Assembly (NCBI GenBank): GCA_026225945.1
Contig: JAMJFZ010004075.1
Location: forward strand, 838,501-902,500
Length of the DNA: 64,000 nucleotides
Source: Cricetomys ansorgei
Lineage: Eukaryota > Chordata > Mammalia > Rodentia > Nesomyidae
Reading direction: 5' to 3'
The notes beneath the pieces are model-generated. The model saw only the letters and a list, made by a program, of their open reading frames with translations. It was not told where the DNA came from and did no database searches. Positions 36,986-47,544 of this stretch are shown in pieces; positions within the stretch are counted from its first letter, which is position 1; each line of letters starts with the position of its first letter. The position numbers were made by a program, and so were the translations under genes.

Positions 36986-37097
36986 TTCAATTTTAAAACA
37001 GGAAAAAATTTCACGACACACCTTTGCCGACCACTACCTTGGCATTTCACGAGAGGCCCCACGAGCTAATTTTTCCACGATTTCCCCTGCCTTTCAG

Positions 37098-37196
37098 ATC
37101 TCAGTCCAAGGCTTCCGGAACATTGCAAACAGTTGCACGGGGATCAAGCACCTGACCATCAATGACATGCCGACTCTGACGGACAACTGTGTGAAA
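37098..37196 (+). CDS. Fbxl13: Fbxl13 internal coding exon D (LRR, phase 0-0)
   Basis: This exon is exactly 99 bp (33 codons). It starts ISVQGFRNIANSC, passes through the strand IKHLTINDMP and ends TLTDNCVK. It directly continues exon C, completing the repeat SGCTQ-ISVQGF. The acceptor is ctttcag ending at 37097 and the donor is gtaagc from 37197. Both ends are phase 0, so leaving it out would remove 33 residues without a frameshift. A CA repeat (37321-37373) begins 125 nt after the donor. Upstream, an antisense B3 SINE ends within about 115 bp of the acceptor, so the conserved exon sits in a small island between repeats. Confidence 0.96.
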
Positions 37197-37333
37197 GTAA
37201 GCAGCAAAAAGGAGCCTGTCCCTTCCTTCACACGGGCACATGCTCTAATGGCCTGGGCTACTGAAAACATGGACTGACTTTTTATTTTAACTAATAGTTA
37301 AGAAATCTTTAAATATTTACGCACACACACACA

Positions 37334-37374
<41 letters not shown>

Positions 37375-37756
37375 GCACCATAAAACATTTGAAGGCGTAA
37401 ATACTTCACTATGTCATAGCCAAAGCACAATCATAATTCTCCCAATTCCGACCCAGCCCCAGCCCTGCTTAAACCTGATCCCTCATGTCAAATTGCCAAT
37501 CACCTCCTCAGCATTTCATCTCCTCGTGTTTTCCCACGTTCTTCTATCATGATTTAATTCTCATTTCTCTGCACTGTTGAAACATGAGCATATTTATTTC
37601 ATAAAATATGAAAACAATCCTATTTGCTTAAAAACTAAGAAAATGTAATAGTGAGCATGGCTGTTTCTGAAGATACTGAGGGGAGGAAATGTTACCCCTC
37701 CTTGCTGTTTGTCTACCACAGTAGTCAGACTGTCTCTTTTTCTTCCTCCTCTGAAG
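37197..37756 (+). other. Fbxl13: Fbxl13 intron D-E (560 bp)
   Basis: A short intron containing a CA dinucleotide run (37321-37373). The remainder is unique sequence with a C/T-rich 3' end leading to exon E. Confidence 0.9.
37321..37373. repeat. CA dinucleotide run downstream of exon D
   Basis: About 26 CA units with one TA interruption, on the transcribed (+) strand, 125 nt after the exon D donor. Confidence 0.96.
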
Positions 37757-37874
37757 GCTCTGGTGGAGAAGTGTCACCGTATTTCATCCATGATTTTCAT
37801 TGGTTCACCGCACATCTCTGATTGCGCATTCAAAGCTCTCACTGCCTGTAGCCTCAAAAAGATCCGATTTGAAG
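37757..37874 (+). CDS. Fbxl13: Fbxl13 internal coding exon E (LRR)
   Basis: This 118-bp exon starts ALVEKCHRIS, contains the turn HISDCAFKALTACSL and ends KKIRFE plus the first base of a Gly codon. It enters in phase 0 after exon D (NCVK then ALVEKC). The acceptor is a pyrimidine-rich tract ending ctctgaag at 37756. The donor after GAAG is gtctgt from 37875, with C at +3, which is a weak U2-type site. It is separated from exon F by only 93 nt. If this intron were retained, the frame would read Phe-Glu-Gly-Leu and stop at TGA 37880-37882. The identity rests on the order and spacing of the FBXL13 repeats on both sides. Confidence 0.95.
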
Positions 37875-37967
37875 GTCTGTGATGCTAACAATGTGGTTCA
37901 ACCTTATTTTTAAATTTTACTCCTCAGACATTTAAACATCGTCCTTGTACTTTCTTCTTCTCAACAG
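37875..37967 (+). other. Fbxl13: Fbxl13 intron E-F (93 nt)
   Basis: A minimal intron between exons E and F. The donor is gtctgt and the acceptor tcttctcaacag. It contains an in-frame TGA eight nucleotides past the exon-intron junction region (37880-37882), so retention would truncate the protein. Confidence 0.93.
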
Positions 37968-38130
37968 GAAATAAAAGGATCACCGATGCATGCTTCAAGT
38001 ATATAGACAAGAATTACCCGGGGATCAATCACATTTACATGGTGGATTGCAAGACCTTAACAGACAGCAGCCTCAAGTCTCTTTCGCCTTTGAGGCAATT
38101 GACCGTGTTGAACTTGTCAAACTGTATAAA
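37968..38130 (+). CDS. Fbxl13: Fbxl13 internal coding exon F (two LRRs)
   Basis: At 163 bp this is the longest exon of the set. It completes the Gly codon from exon E, reads NKRITDACFKYIDKNYPG, then the strand INHIYMVDC, the turn KTLTDSSLKSL and the next strand LTVLNLSNC, ending with two bases of a Lys codon. It covers almost two LRR_CC units. The acceptor is a C/T-rich tract ending tcaacag at 37967. The donor is gtaaga from 38131, a good site. An ATG-started open frame in another phase (37990-38178) overlaps it and is a shadow. The series NKR-ITD-YID-LTVLNL is diagnostic of FBXL13. Confidence 0.96.
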
Positions 38131-38289
38131 GTAAGAAGTCATTCAGGACATGTCAACCCAGCTCTCCAGATTATCTAGAACTTGCCAGGCTCTCTCCACA
38201 AAGTTCATGAAGGGATCATGAAAGTCAGGGGTCCAAGTGTGGCTGTGTAGGAAAGCTTTCTATTTTGACTGATGAATTAAGTTTATATA

Positions 38290-38610
38290 ATCATTTTTCC
38301 ACCGCACACATCCTTTCCCATAATGCTTCTGATTTTAATCATATATGTGCCCAGTTACGCATAGGCACAAGATAGTAAAACAGAGGATTTTCCCTAGAAG
38401 TTTGCTTGAGAATACAATTTTGCTTTATTACACATGCTTCCCAAACCAGTCCAGCTGGCTCGGCCTGTTTTTCACACTGGATGCATTGGAAATATATCTG
38501 AATGGATATTGCCCGAGTTCACTTGTTGTTAGGGGAAGAGAACCTTACACTGGTTTCCAGAGAGAGGTGTACAAGTAGCCTGCGGGGAATCCGAGGTTAC
38601 TTGGTATGTT
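38290..38610 (+). repeat. Unnamed dispersed repeat, copy 1
   Basis: This segment shares with 61005-61300 the ordered blocks cctttccca-aatgc, a ccagtta block, the 12-mer ccctagaagttt (38392-38403), a ttattacaca block, a ggatgca/ggataca block and a final tgtac block. I do not recognise the family; an LTR is a reasonable guess. Confidence 0.5.
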
Positions 38611-39189
38611 GTGTGGAGGGAGATGTGTGTGTGTGTGCATAGCCCGTGCAAGCAAAGAAGTGAGGCTGACACGCTTACAGTTAAACTAGGGAGAACCCCA
38701 GGTCACTAAACTGTCCCCTGCTCCAAGTTCTTTCTTTCCTTGTTAACTCTTACTCCTGTTTCCCTGCCTATGGTATTGTTTTTCTACTTTCTTTTACAAA
38801 TCTTTTCCGGAGATATATCTTCTCAGTCTTACACATCAGGCGCTGCATTTTACCTTCTTGTTAATGACAGCATTACTCCCTGATTACTCCAGTCCGGTGT
38901 TTGCCCATAGATAAGTTGATTGTGTTTAGACGCTCCTTTTCATCATGCCGCCCCACCCCCACCCCTCCAGCCTCTGAATTCCTTTCCTAGCTTTGGGTAT
39001 AGCAGCCCAAGCAGGTCCCTGGGTGAGATGCACACAGGATTCACTCAACTAGTCCACTTGCTGAAACAGTATATTATGGTAGTTTCTAATGTCAGAGTGT
39101 CACAATCTGGAATCGTTGTCTACATCAGATTGGCCTGTGTGGGGCGTGGGGTGCCTTGCTAGTTGGCATGGGAAGATCCATTCTGAATG

Positions 39190-39590
39190 TGCCCTGGTTT
39201 TTGGGTCCTGCAATGGCTAATCTTGGTTGTCAATTTAACAAGACCTGAAAGAGGAAATGTCAACTGAGAAATTGCTTCTATCAGGTGGACCTCTGGGCAT
39301 GCCTGTGAGACATTTTCTTGATTGCTAGTTGAAGTAGGAGGGCCTCGCCCACTGTGGGCAGTGTCCTCCCGAGTAGATGGGCCTAGGCTGTGTAAAGAAG
39401 ATAGCCTGGTAACAAGCACCTCTGGGGTCTCCGCTGTCTTCCCACCTTTTGGTTCTCGCCTGAACGCTTGTCCTGGCTTCCTCTGATGATGGACTCTAGC
39501 CTGTGAGAGGTAGTAAACCCTTTCCTCCCCAAGTTGGTTCTGGTCAGTGTTTTATCCTAGCAACAGAAAGCAAACCAGAACAGGTGTTTG
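39190..39590 (+). mobile_element. MaLR-type LTR, sense
   Basis: It begins with tggctaatcttggttgtcaa, has the attttcttgattgctag block, a gtaaaccctttcctcccc polyadenylation-region block and ends in tatcctagcaacagaaag. This is the reverse-complement arrangement of the copy at 18266-18640. Confidence 0.65.
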
Positions 39591-39639
39591 AGTAGTATGA
39601 GAGGAAAAAGCTAGCTGAGAGCATGGGGTACTCTACTCT

Positions 39640-39810
39640 TAACTGTGGATGTTATGTGACCAGTTGCTTTGCGTTCCTGCTTTGACCTCCCTTGCCAATG
39701 GACGGTAACCTGCAACCATAAGTCAAGTAAACCTTTCTTCTCGTAACTTGCTTTGGCTCCGGATGTTTTATCCCGGAAGCAGAGATGGAACTAAAATAGG
39801 CAATTGCCAT
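39640..39810 (+). mobile_element. MaLR-type LTR 3' fragment, sense
   Basis: It carries gtcaagtaaacctttcttct, aacttgctttggctc and ttttatcccggaagcagaga, the 3' end typical of these LTRs. The 5' part is missing or too decayed to recognise. Confidence 0.5.
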
Positions 39811-41246
39811 TTGACTTTTCTGCTCCAGTCTTTGCAAATCCGACGAAATGATAGGCACGTAGAGAAAGAACAGCCAGCCAGGATGTTCACGGTGGCCTTT
39901 CCATCTACACATCCTCCTGTAGGTTTGCTGTGTGTGAAAGCTCTTCTTTGGCTGGTGCTGATGCAATTCCCTTTCCTGCTTCACTGGCTGAAGGGCTTTC
40001 TAAGGGTGGAACTGGTGGTCTTGGAAATATGCAAAAATGCAATTAGAAGTAAAAGCCCTATCAGGAGATGATGGCTCCAGTGTATTCAGAAGTTACTAGA
40101 GGAGCTGCACAACAGGGAGCTGGTGCTGCCCCAAGAAGGTGCTTCTAATAAGGACAGGCTGAGGTCGAGGTCTGATTCAGGAGGCCGAGGTGAAGGTCTT
40201 CCAGATGCAAGTTTTCTCTGGTCCAGAAGGAAAGGTTCCATAGGTAGCCTCTTGTGTTTCCAATCCAGCCCAGTTGACGTTGAATGCAGTGGAAATCCAT
40301 CCAAGACCCCGGCAGTAGATCAACTCTTGAGTCTTGCTTCTCCCTCTCCTAAACGTTGTTGGCCTTAGCTTTTTGCAGACTCTTGTAGAGTAAAGCTTTG
40401 CCAAAGAAAATCTCCTCCACCTTGTGGTTGCATGCCACTTGGGCTTCTGGGAACAGCTTGGAGGGAGGTGTATAAAAGCAAGAGTGACAGTTAAAATGGC
40501 AGTTGCAGTAGGATAGGGAAAGAGAGAGCATAAGAGCTGATGGTAGGGAAAGCAGGCAGAGATAAGGCTCAGGTAAAGTGGACTAACTGGGGTTTTAGAA
40601 AAGTTACAATTTAGATCTTCTCAGTAATTGCTGTGCTGGGAGAAGCTGAACCAGAGTTGGGTAGAGTTAGTTCAGTTCCCCAGACTTAGACAGATTAAGA
40701 CAGCAAGAAAAGGGCTGCAAAGGTTTCTCTCTTTCGTTTCTTTACTGTTCCTTCTTAATGCTTTGAACTAATGGAGGTTTAAAAAATGGTACAAGTTAGA
40801 AATCTTTCAGCTGGGATCAGAGGGGCGGAGTCAAGTCGCCAGGGAACAAGTAACAGCAGCCTTGGATTCAAACAGCAAAAAACAGCCACACCCACACCGC
40901 TTTTTAAAAGAAAAACTGTTAACTTTTTTGGATTCTACCAGAGACTTCTTAACCTTACTAAGTTGTAAACTAGGATAACGAGATAATTAGTATTATTAGC
41001 CATCACCTAATTAAACAAATGAACAGGAATAACATCTCATGACTGTCCTTCCTTTTGCTGTTATCTATCCATTTTCTATTATATCAAGAGCTATACAATC
41101 AAAATTGTTTTAAAAACTTGACAAAATACCAGTATGTAGACGCTGTTTCCTTCTTTGTTATTTGGTGTAGGAACCGGTGTTACCACCAGTCTGCATGTTT
41201 GCGTGTGAGGTCCTGTGTGACGCTCCTCTCGCGTTCTATTCTGCAG

Positions 41247-41366
41247 GATTGGTGATGTTGGCCTAAGGCAATTCCTTGACGGTCCCGTGAGTGTGAGGAT
41301 AAGGGAGCTCAATTTGACCAACTGCTCACTCCTGGGCGACACCTCCATCGTGAGACTGTCAGAGCG
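41247..41366 (+). CDS. Fbxl13: Fbxl13 internal coding exon G (LRR)
   Basis: This 120-bp exon completes a Lys codon and reads IGDVGLRQFLDG, then IRELNLTNCSLLGDTSIVRL to SE plus two bases of Arg. It contains the GLxxFLDGP helix characteristic of FBXL13 followed by an LRR_CC strand (LNLTNC). The acceptor is ttctgcag ending at 41246 and the donor is gtatgc from 41367. It follows exon F after 3.1 kb, an intron that holds LTR-derived sequence and one copy of an unnamed dispersed repeat. It has no indels or stops and the frame is clean. Confidence 0.95.
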
Positions 41367-42072
41367 GTATGCAATGGAGATGGATATGTAGATGCGTGTG
41401 CCTCTGCACTTTCCAAGGATACCTTCCCAAGTATAAACCTGACTCTCCAGGGTTTCCCGAGTGCTATTCTGGCTACTGATCTAATCTTGACCCTCCTGGC
41501 TTGGCGCTAGGGGTGGGGGCTCTCTGTTCACTAAGGGTTGAGCTCAGCTCCGGCTGCAAACCGGAGAAACAGCGTGGCGCTCAGCTTTGCATGGCTGGTG
41601 GCTGCTCCTCGGGTGTTTCCATGGTGGTGTTTCATACGACCGTGACAAATGCGTCTCTTGTACTGTTAGAAACCACAGTACAGAACTAAATCAAAGAAAG
41701 CCTCACACAGTAATCTACCTTCCTTCCCTCCAAGCTTATAAGGCCAAAATATTAGTTGTGGTGGCTCACATCTGTAATCTCAGCACTTCAGAGGCTGGGA
41801 CAGGAGGATTACCATGAACTCAAGACCAGCCTAGAATGACGTAATGTATTCCAGGCTAGCTGAAGGCGTAGAATAAGACCTGTATCAACAAAACAAAGCA
41901 GCCAAATTGTTTTCTACTTTTCAGCTTTGATTTATGTTGGGGAAAAAAAAAAAGGAAAAGGCAAATTCTTTCTTCCACACCACTTGTCTTCCCCGGAGTT
42001 TTTAAATGAGGGAATTGGCATTGCTGCTGTGTTGGAGAGCCGAGGTTAACTCTTTGTGATGTTCTCTTTCAG
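41367..42072 (+). other. Fbxl13: Fbxl13 intron G-H (706 bp)
   Basis: It contains a sense proto-B1/B1-like SINE (about 41752-41905) and an A-run (41942-41953). The rest is unique and shows no coding sign. Confidence 0.9.
41752..41905 (+). repeat. Proto-B1/B1-like SINE, sense
   Basis: gtggtggctcacatctgtaa, ctgggacaggaggattacca and a decayed A-rich tail. Confidence 0.78.
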
Positions 42073-42199
42073 CTGCCCTAATTTAAACTATTTGAGTTTA
42101 CGAAATTGTGAACACCTGACTGACCTGTCGATTGAATATATTGCGACCATGATGTCCTTGGTATCAGTAGATCTTTCTGGAACACTCATCTCAAATGAG
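42073..42199 (+). CDS. Fbxl13: Fbxl13 internal coding exon H (LRR), last exon in window
   Basis: This 127-bp exon completes an Arg codon, then reads CPNLNYLSLRNCEHLTD, a helix SIEYIATMMSL and the strand VDLSGTLISNE. It ends in phase 0. The acceptor is ctctttcag ending at 42072. The donor is gtaaaa from 42200, followed by an A-run. The sequence resembles the rodent rather than the human version (TLISNE instead of TDISNE, from memory of the family). The next exon should start with a Gly codon and continue with a conserved LSRH motif. I could not find it before the window ends, so this intron is at least 21.8 kb. Exons E to H total 528 bp, a multiple of three. Confidence 0.96.
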
Positions 42200-43814
42200 G
42201 TAAAAAAAAAAATGTATATATGCATACATACAAATTTTAAACAGTTCAATAACACTTTTGAAATATCATTTTCTGGTTTGCAAAAAAGTTGGAGGGACCA
42301 ATATTTTTCTTTCTTAAGTTATTAGATTATAGATGGAAAATTTAGGAATATTATCCCCACAACAGTGAAAAATGATGATATTTGTAAATTGTCATGTTTC
42401 TTTGTTTTTAAAACAACAACAAGAACAACAAAAAATGCAAAGTCCAGTATTTGAGGCAAGGCACTACAGACTAAAGTAAAACATGAGAAACTGAAATGTG
42501 TTTTACCATAGATGTTTGGTCTGTTTGGCAATGATATACTTTAGATGGCAGAGAACACTTTTCCAGTGAATTTCACACTCTATAAACTATGTGAGTGCCT
42601 TGAGATTGAAGCCCAAGAAGACTTTGGTTTTTCAAAAGCAGTTGACGCTACTTTTCAGCTGTCAAGCCTGCCTTGCCACCTCGGCACCGTCTCATGTCCT
42701 CATCTCATGGAGGACCACAGATAGACGGGCTTCCGAAAGACTTTACCCATATATGTAAGCGAGAATTGTGCAGGCTCCTTCCAAAATTTGGTGCCTTGGG
42801 AGAGAAAGACAGCAGAGAGAGGGCCCTTCCCCAGCTGCTTCCCAAAGCCCAATGCTACCTGTCTGAGGCCTTCTCTGAGAAACTCTGCCTGTGGAAGCAG
42901 GCCCTGGAACTCCACACACATCTCCAGCCCTGGTGCATCTCTTAACGCAATCTGTGTCTCACTACGCCACGGACGGCCTTCCCCAACACACAGTCAGCTG
43001 TTTGAGGTAAAGGTCATGCTTGTTCACTGGTCTAGGCTCTTTCCTTTCTTTACTTCTGAGTGCATCTAGATCCATCCTTCATTCTGTTAGATGGTCTCCC
43101 CCATCCCCCTTCTTTGGAGTATCATAAGCAAGTGGAGGTGTGGAGCAGTTATACGTAGTCAGTTCCCAGGATGCACTTGGTGTTCCGTCCTCTGTGCATG
43201 AGGAATAGATGTCTCAAGGCCCATCTGAAGCAGGGTTTCAATCTGGGTCGATCTCTAATTCGTCTCTTTCGCCTCAGCTCCAAGGCCACTTCTCGGGACT
43301 CCTCTGGGTCCTGCTAGAGCACGGTGACCCCGTGAGGCCACCTTCAGGGCCACTGTCTCAGATAACCCCCACAGACATTCTACTCCTCCATAGCACATGT
43401 GTTTGTCCACAGACCTGTGCCGCACCCCCCACCCCCCCACCCCTGCTTTGCTGCAGAGTGGCTGATGTCAGGTAGGATGGCATCCAGGCTGAGCTTGGCG
43501 CTCATGGTGAGGCAGTTGGGAGTGGTCAGCGGTCAGTAGGAGGGAGGGGCCGGGGGTTCACCCTCCTTCCTTTGCAGTGTCGCCGCCTGTGATTCCTCTC
43601 AAGACCGGCTATGGTCAACTCCACGGATCACCTTGACTGCCCAGTTCCAATCACAACATTTCTCCCCATTGCCCCCGCATGGGGACAGTGAGTGATGGCT
43701 TCTGCTGCCGTTAACATCTGCTTGTGACATCCACCTGCTAGCTTCCCGGTTTCTCTACCTTCTGTGCGTCCAGTTCTCTGTTAGGGGTAACTTTCCTCAG
43801 GCTTTAAAAAGAAA

Positions 43815-44020
43815 TTGTCCAAAATTTTATTTTGTTGCACGCGTACGGATGTCTCACCTGCATATGTCTGCACACTGTGGGAACGCCTGGTGCCCGCCGA
43901 AGCCCGGCGAGAGGGCTCTGGGTTCCCCTGGGACTGTTTGTGAGCTGCCACGTGGAAACTGAACCCGGGTCCTCTGAAGGAGCACTCTTAGCCACTAAGT
44001 CATCTCCCCAGCCCCAATCC
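43815..44020 (-). repeat. B2 SINE, antisense, near full length
   Basis: cgcctggtgcccgccgaagc, gttcccctgggactgtttgt, gtggaaactgaacccgggtc and agtcatctccccagcccc. Confidence 0.88.
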
Positions 44021-44984
44021 TCTTAGTTCTGAATGCTGAATAGCTGTTTGCCACGCTCCCATTGGATCTTAACAGATAAAATAATGAACGCAGGAAAGCT
44101 CAGAAGTCTTTTTATTAGTATCACCTCTACAAGGAAAAGTGGAATGGTTGGGTCCCCTAACCCTGTCTGGAGGCTCCGACTTCCTCCGCAGTGGACAGAC
44201 GGTCTGGGCGGGTCCTGTGCTGCAGCATCCGCAGCACCACGTCCCTTTGCTCTGTCCTGGCTCTCCCTCCTCCTCTCCTCCTCCCTCCTCCCCTCCCCTC
44301 TGCATGAACTTTTATCTACCTTGTTGTAGAAGTTTATTTTTTGGTTGTGTTTAAAATATTGTTTTGTGCACTGTTGGGTGATGGGCTGCCTAGGTCTTGG
44401 CATTTTGTATGGTCTGCAGGTGTTGGATTTCTGTGGGGGATGTGGATTACACACGATCTGCATGTGCTATCAGTAGAACACCTGAGGAGTTCTGAATCAA
44501 TAAAAGCACCTGAGCTCAGACACTCGAGGTTCCACTGCCCAGTATGGCCTTGGCCATGAGGGTGGTTCCTTCTGCTGAGGTCTGGCAGGGTTTGCACCAA
44601 TGAATATGCCTCTTTGTCTTCCTTGCTGAGATGCCTCAGCAGCAGCAAACTGCTACACTGCTCTTCCTTTCTTCTCATCTTAGTTCCTTTCATTTTTCTT
44701 CTTGGCATGAATAGTTTTCTAATCTAGGGATGGAAAAAACCCATGGTCCTAACACACATTATGCCCTAAATCCAGGCTTTTAAAGCCCAGGCTCACTCCC
44801 CAACCCCATGTTCTTTTACGTAAAATATTTCCTTGGCACGTGAGTAGAGCACCCAGCTGTGTATGCAGGGCCGTGGGTAACAAGGAGAAGAGGGTCAGAC
44901 GTGCACTAAGACACGGAACATTTACTCCTATCACAGCAGATGTACGGGGAGACCTGCTGAGTGCACACAAAGCACCGGGGCTCC

Positions 44985-45088
44985 ACCAGGTCGGCCTCGA
45001 ACTCACAGAGATCCACCTGCCTCTGCCTCCCCCGAGTGCTGAGATTAAAGGTGTGTGCCACCAACACCCAGCTTGTTTTGTTTTTTTA
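44985..45088 (-). repeat. B1 SINE, antisense
   Basis: aggtcggcctcgaactcaca, ctgcctctgcctcccccgag and gagattaaaggtgtgtgcca. Confidence 0.88.
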
Positions 45089-46734
45089 AATTTAGGGGAA
45101 AATTCAGTTTTTGTTTCCAAAAGCCATGTGTTAAACTTTTACCTCCCGAGAGCAAGTGAAAGGCTTATGTAGTCCCGAGTTCTAGTCTGTTTATTTCCTT
45201 CTCCTCTGAAGAGTGTCTGTCATTTGAGAGAGCTGTAAAGAGGCGTCCATGGGCCACATCTAAAAATAATGCTAAATGGTTGACAATCTTCTGAAGGTTT
45301 TTCTCTTCCTTTGTGTCCAACTCTCATCTAAGAGGCAAGCTGCGCAACAGTGTGGGAGCTGACCTCTGTGGGTCTGAAGTCAGTCACCCTGCCCTCAGCC
45401 AAGGCAGCGGAGCACCAGCCTGGACCTCAGGTCTGGGTGAAGTGCCCATTTGACTCCAGGCTTAACACTCAGAATATAATAAATTCCTGAATTTTGCAAA
45501 TGTTACAGATATTTACCAGAGGTGAAATGTGGCAGGTTGTGCCTTTGGGTAAAGTTTATTTTCCAAGTAAAATGTCCATTTTAAGTTCTTCGGAGTACGT
45601 TTTCAGTTAGGATTTCACCACCACTCAGTTAACACGTGTTTGTCGTGACTTTTGTTATGTTTCGTGCAGGGGGCACCAGAATGAACCAAGTAGCCCTGGC
45701 TCTTCGTCCAGTGGGGCCATGGTGTAAGGCTGCAAGAGACCAGGGAAAAGAAGCCTCTGGGGGTTCAGGGTGTTGGAGAAGGTCCTAATTTCTAAGCAGA
45801 GGAGAGAGGGCAGCTGAGCAGACAGACAGCCGGTACTAGGCCATCGAAGGTTAGTAGGTGGTGGATCAGGGCAAACACACGATCTGACTGTGGCTCGGTC
45901 TGAGGATATTGAGGGATGCTGTGTGCAGCCAGCAGGGCCAGGAATCTCTAGACATCTTTAGTCTATAGCTTTGGAAACAACTAACTAAACGTTGTTGTTA
46001 ATTTAACTTGGACTACTTGGCTGGATATGACTTTACCTCCATGTGTATACAAAGGTTTCCTACTAGTTAAAGTAGCTGTGATTTACCAAAGGCTGCAGGA
46101 TGTATAATTAGGGCAGTTCAGACCATTGCTCCGACTCCTTAGTCACCACCATGTTTGTTGTCTAATGGAAAATGAGTCAGAGCAGGGTTCCAGACGGAAT
46201 GCTTAGGCAGTGGTTTATGAAGACTCTTTCATTTGTCCAAATTCAAAGAGTTTTCATGACGAGTCCTGGGCTGTGAGTGCCTTTTAGGTGGGCAATCTGC
46301 CGGAGTCCCCTCGCTGGACAGATCTCCGAGGACTGAGAATTGGGTCCATCTATTGCGGTTTCCCAGAACCTTAGGGACTACCAGGCACTTGATGCATACA
46401 CTCTGAACGAAGGAGCAGGTGACTGGCGATGTGGCTTCTAACGAGACCGAGACCTGTCTCTGCAGCTTCGGTTGAAAGGGAAGGCATGGGTTATTTCAAT
46501 GTAGTGTGGCAGGAGGGCACGCTGACTTCCTGATTCGGCCTGTTCCGCACAGATGCAAAGAGATGCACACTTGCACAAGGAAGGCCGTGCAGCTGAGTCT
46601 TGCTGGACTGGGAAAGGGATGTTGGAGGGGGCATATGATGCGCTGAGAAGCGCAGACTTTAACCAGTGTCAAAGTAGTGCTGCAAGCAGTCATCATCTCC
46701 CATGCTAAGTGAATCCTTGGATGGCTGGAAGGGC

Positions 46735-47070
46735 GGTGTCTTCGTTGCTGATCTAATGCTGTGAAAAGACACGGTGACCACGGCCGCTCTTGGTCCATTA
46801 TCATCATGGCAGGAAGCATGGAAGTCTACATGGTACTGGAGCAGGAGCTGAGAGCTACATCCTGATCTGTAGGCAGCAGGCAGAGAGGGAGAGGGAGAGA
46901 GACTGGTCCTGGCAGGGGCTTTTGAAACCTCAAAGCCCACGCGACACTGTCCTCCATCAAGGCCACCCCTCCCAATCCTTGTGAGCTGTTGAGACCGTCC
47001 CACTCCCTGGCGACCACGCACTCAAATGCACGAGCTGTGGGGCCATTCTCACTCCGACCGCCACAGCTGT
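46735..47070 (-). mobile_element. MaLR-type LTR, antisense arm of an inverted pair
   Basis: It reads aatgctgtgaaaagacacgg, the atcatcatggcaggaagcat block, a GA-rich tract, acctcaaagcccac and ccatcaaggccacccctccc. It pairs as an inverted repeat with 47545-47930. Confidence 0.65.
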
Positions 47071-47284
47071 GATTAGAGAGGACTGGGGAAGACTGCAGGG
47101 AAGGGAACCAACGAGTGTTTTAGGACTTGAAGGGAAAGGAGTCCTTGAATCAGGCTAGAGCTGGTACGGAGAGGACTCGGAACAACATTGACTGGGTAAA
47201 ACTGAAAGATATGGGTGATTGACCAGTTGTGGAAAATGAAGATCAGAGGTGCGGTGGGAAAATCAGAATAATTTTTAAAATCTA

Positions 47285-47532
47285 GCTGTTGGAGCTGAAG
47301 AGAGGGGTCAGTGGTTAAGAGCACTTGCCACTTTTCCAGAGGCCCTAGGGTCAATTCCTAGCACCTACATGGTGCCCCAGAACCATCTGTTCTAGGGGAT
47401 CCAATAGATTCTTTTGGCCTCCAACGGCACCAGGCACACAAGTGGTACACAGGCATACATGCCACAGGCATACATGCGAGCAGAACACCCATATACATGC
47501 TTTTTAAAATTTCAAATAAAAAAAAAATTGGA
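47285..47532 (+). repeat. B2 SINE, sense, near full length
   Basis: gctgaagagaggggtcagtg gttaagagcac, gtcaattcctagcacctaca, a ggcaccaggcacacaagtgg block and an A-run at 47518-47527. It lies between the two arms of the inverted LTR pair. Confidence 0.88.
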
Positions 47533-47544
47533 TGGATAGAGGTA

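Larger units (their letters stand above)
16099..37097 (+). other. Fbxl13: Fbxl13 intron C-D (21.0 kb)
   Basis: This is the largest complete intron. It contains several MaLR-type LTRs, B1/B2/B3 SINEs, a TG array (19470-20345), an ancestral MLT1-like LTR (about 24160-24440), an ORR1-like LTR (35940-36435) and a processed Nop56 pseudogene (33870-34680). In man and mouse LRRC17 is nested in an FBXL13 intron on the opposite strand. I looked for its long LRR coding exon on the minus strand here and did not see it. Unassigned stretches of over 300 bases with nothing recognisable include 16200-17600, 21080-22040, 22420-23650, 24450-27060, 28190-31200, 32110-32800 and 32930-33860. Confidence 0.75.
38131..41246 (+). 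other. Fbxl13: Fbxl13 intron F-G (3.1 kb)
   Basis: It holds one copy of an unnamed dispersed repeat (about 38290-38610), a sense MaLR-type LTR (39190-39590) and the 3' end of a second (39640-39810). The stretch 39820-40970 is unassigned. It includes purine-rich sequence and a candidate TATAAAA-like tract near 40472, but I could not connect it to a known element. Confidence 0.75.

Noticed and set aside
16099..37097. Nested Lrrc17 on the minus strand, expected within an Fbxl13 intron in man and mouse
   Set aside because: No long LRR-encoding exon is visible on the minus strand anywhere in the window, so it is probably in another intron outside it.
44030..44710. Possible minus-strand retrocopy (Lys-rich start, then aataaac near 44330)
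   Set aside because: The frame breaks often and I could not match any part to a known protein. The polyadenylation-like word alone is too weak.
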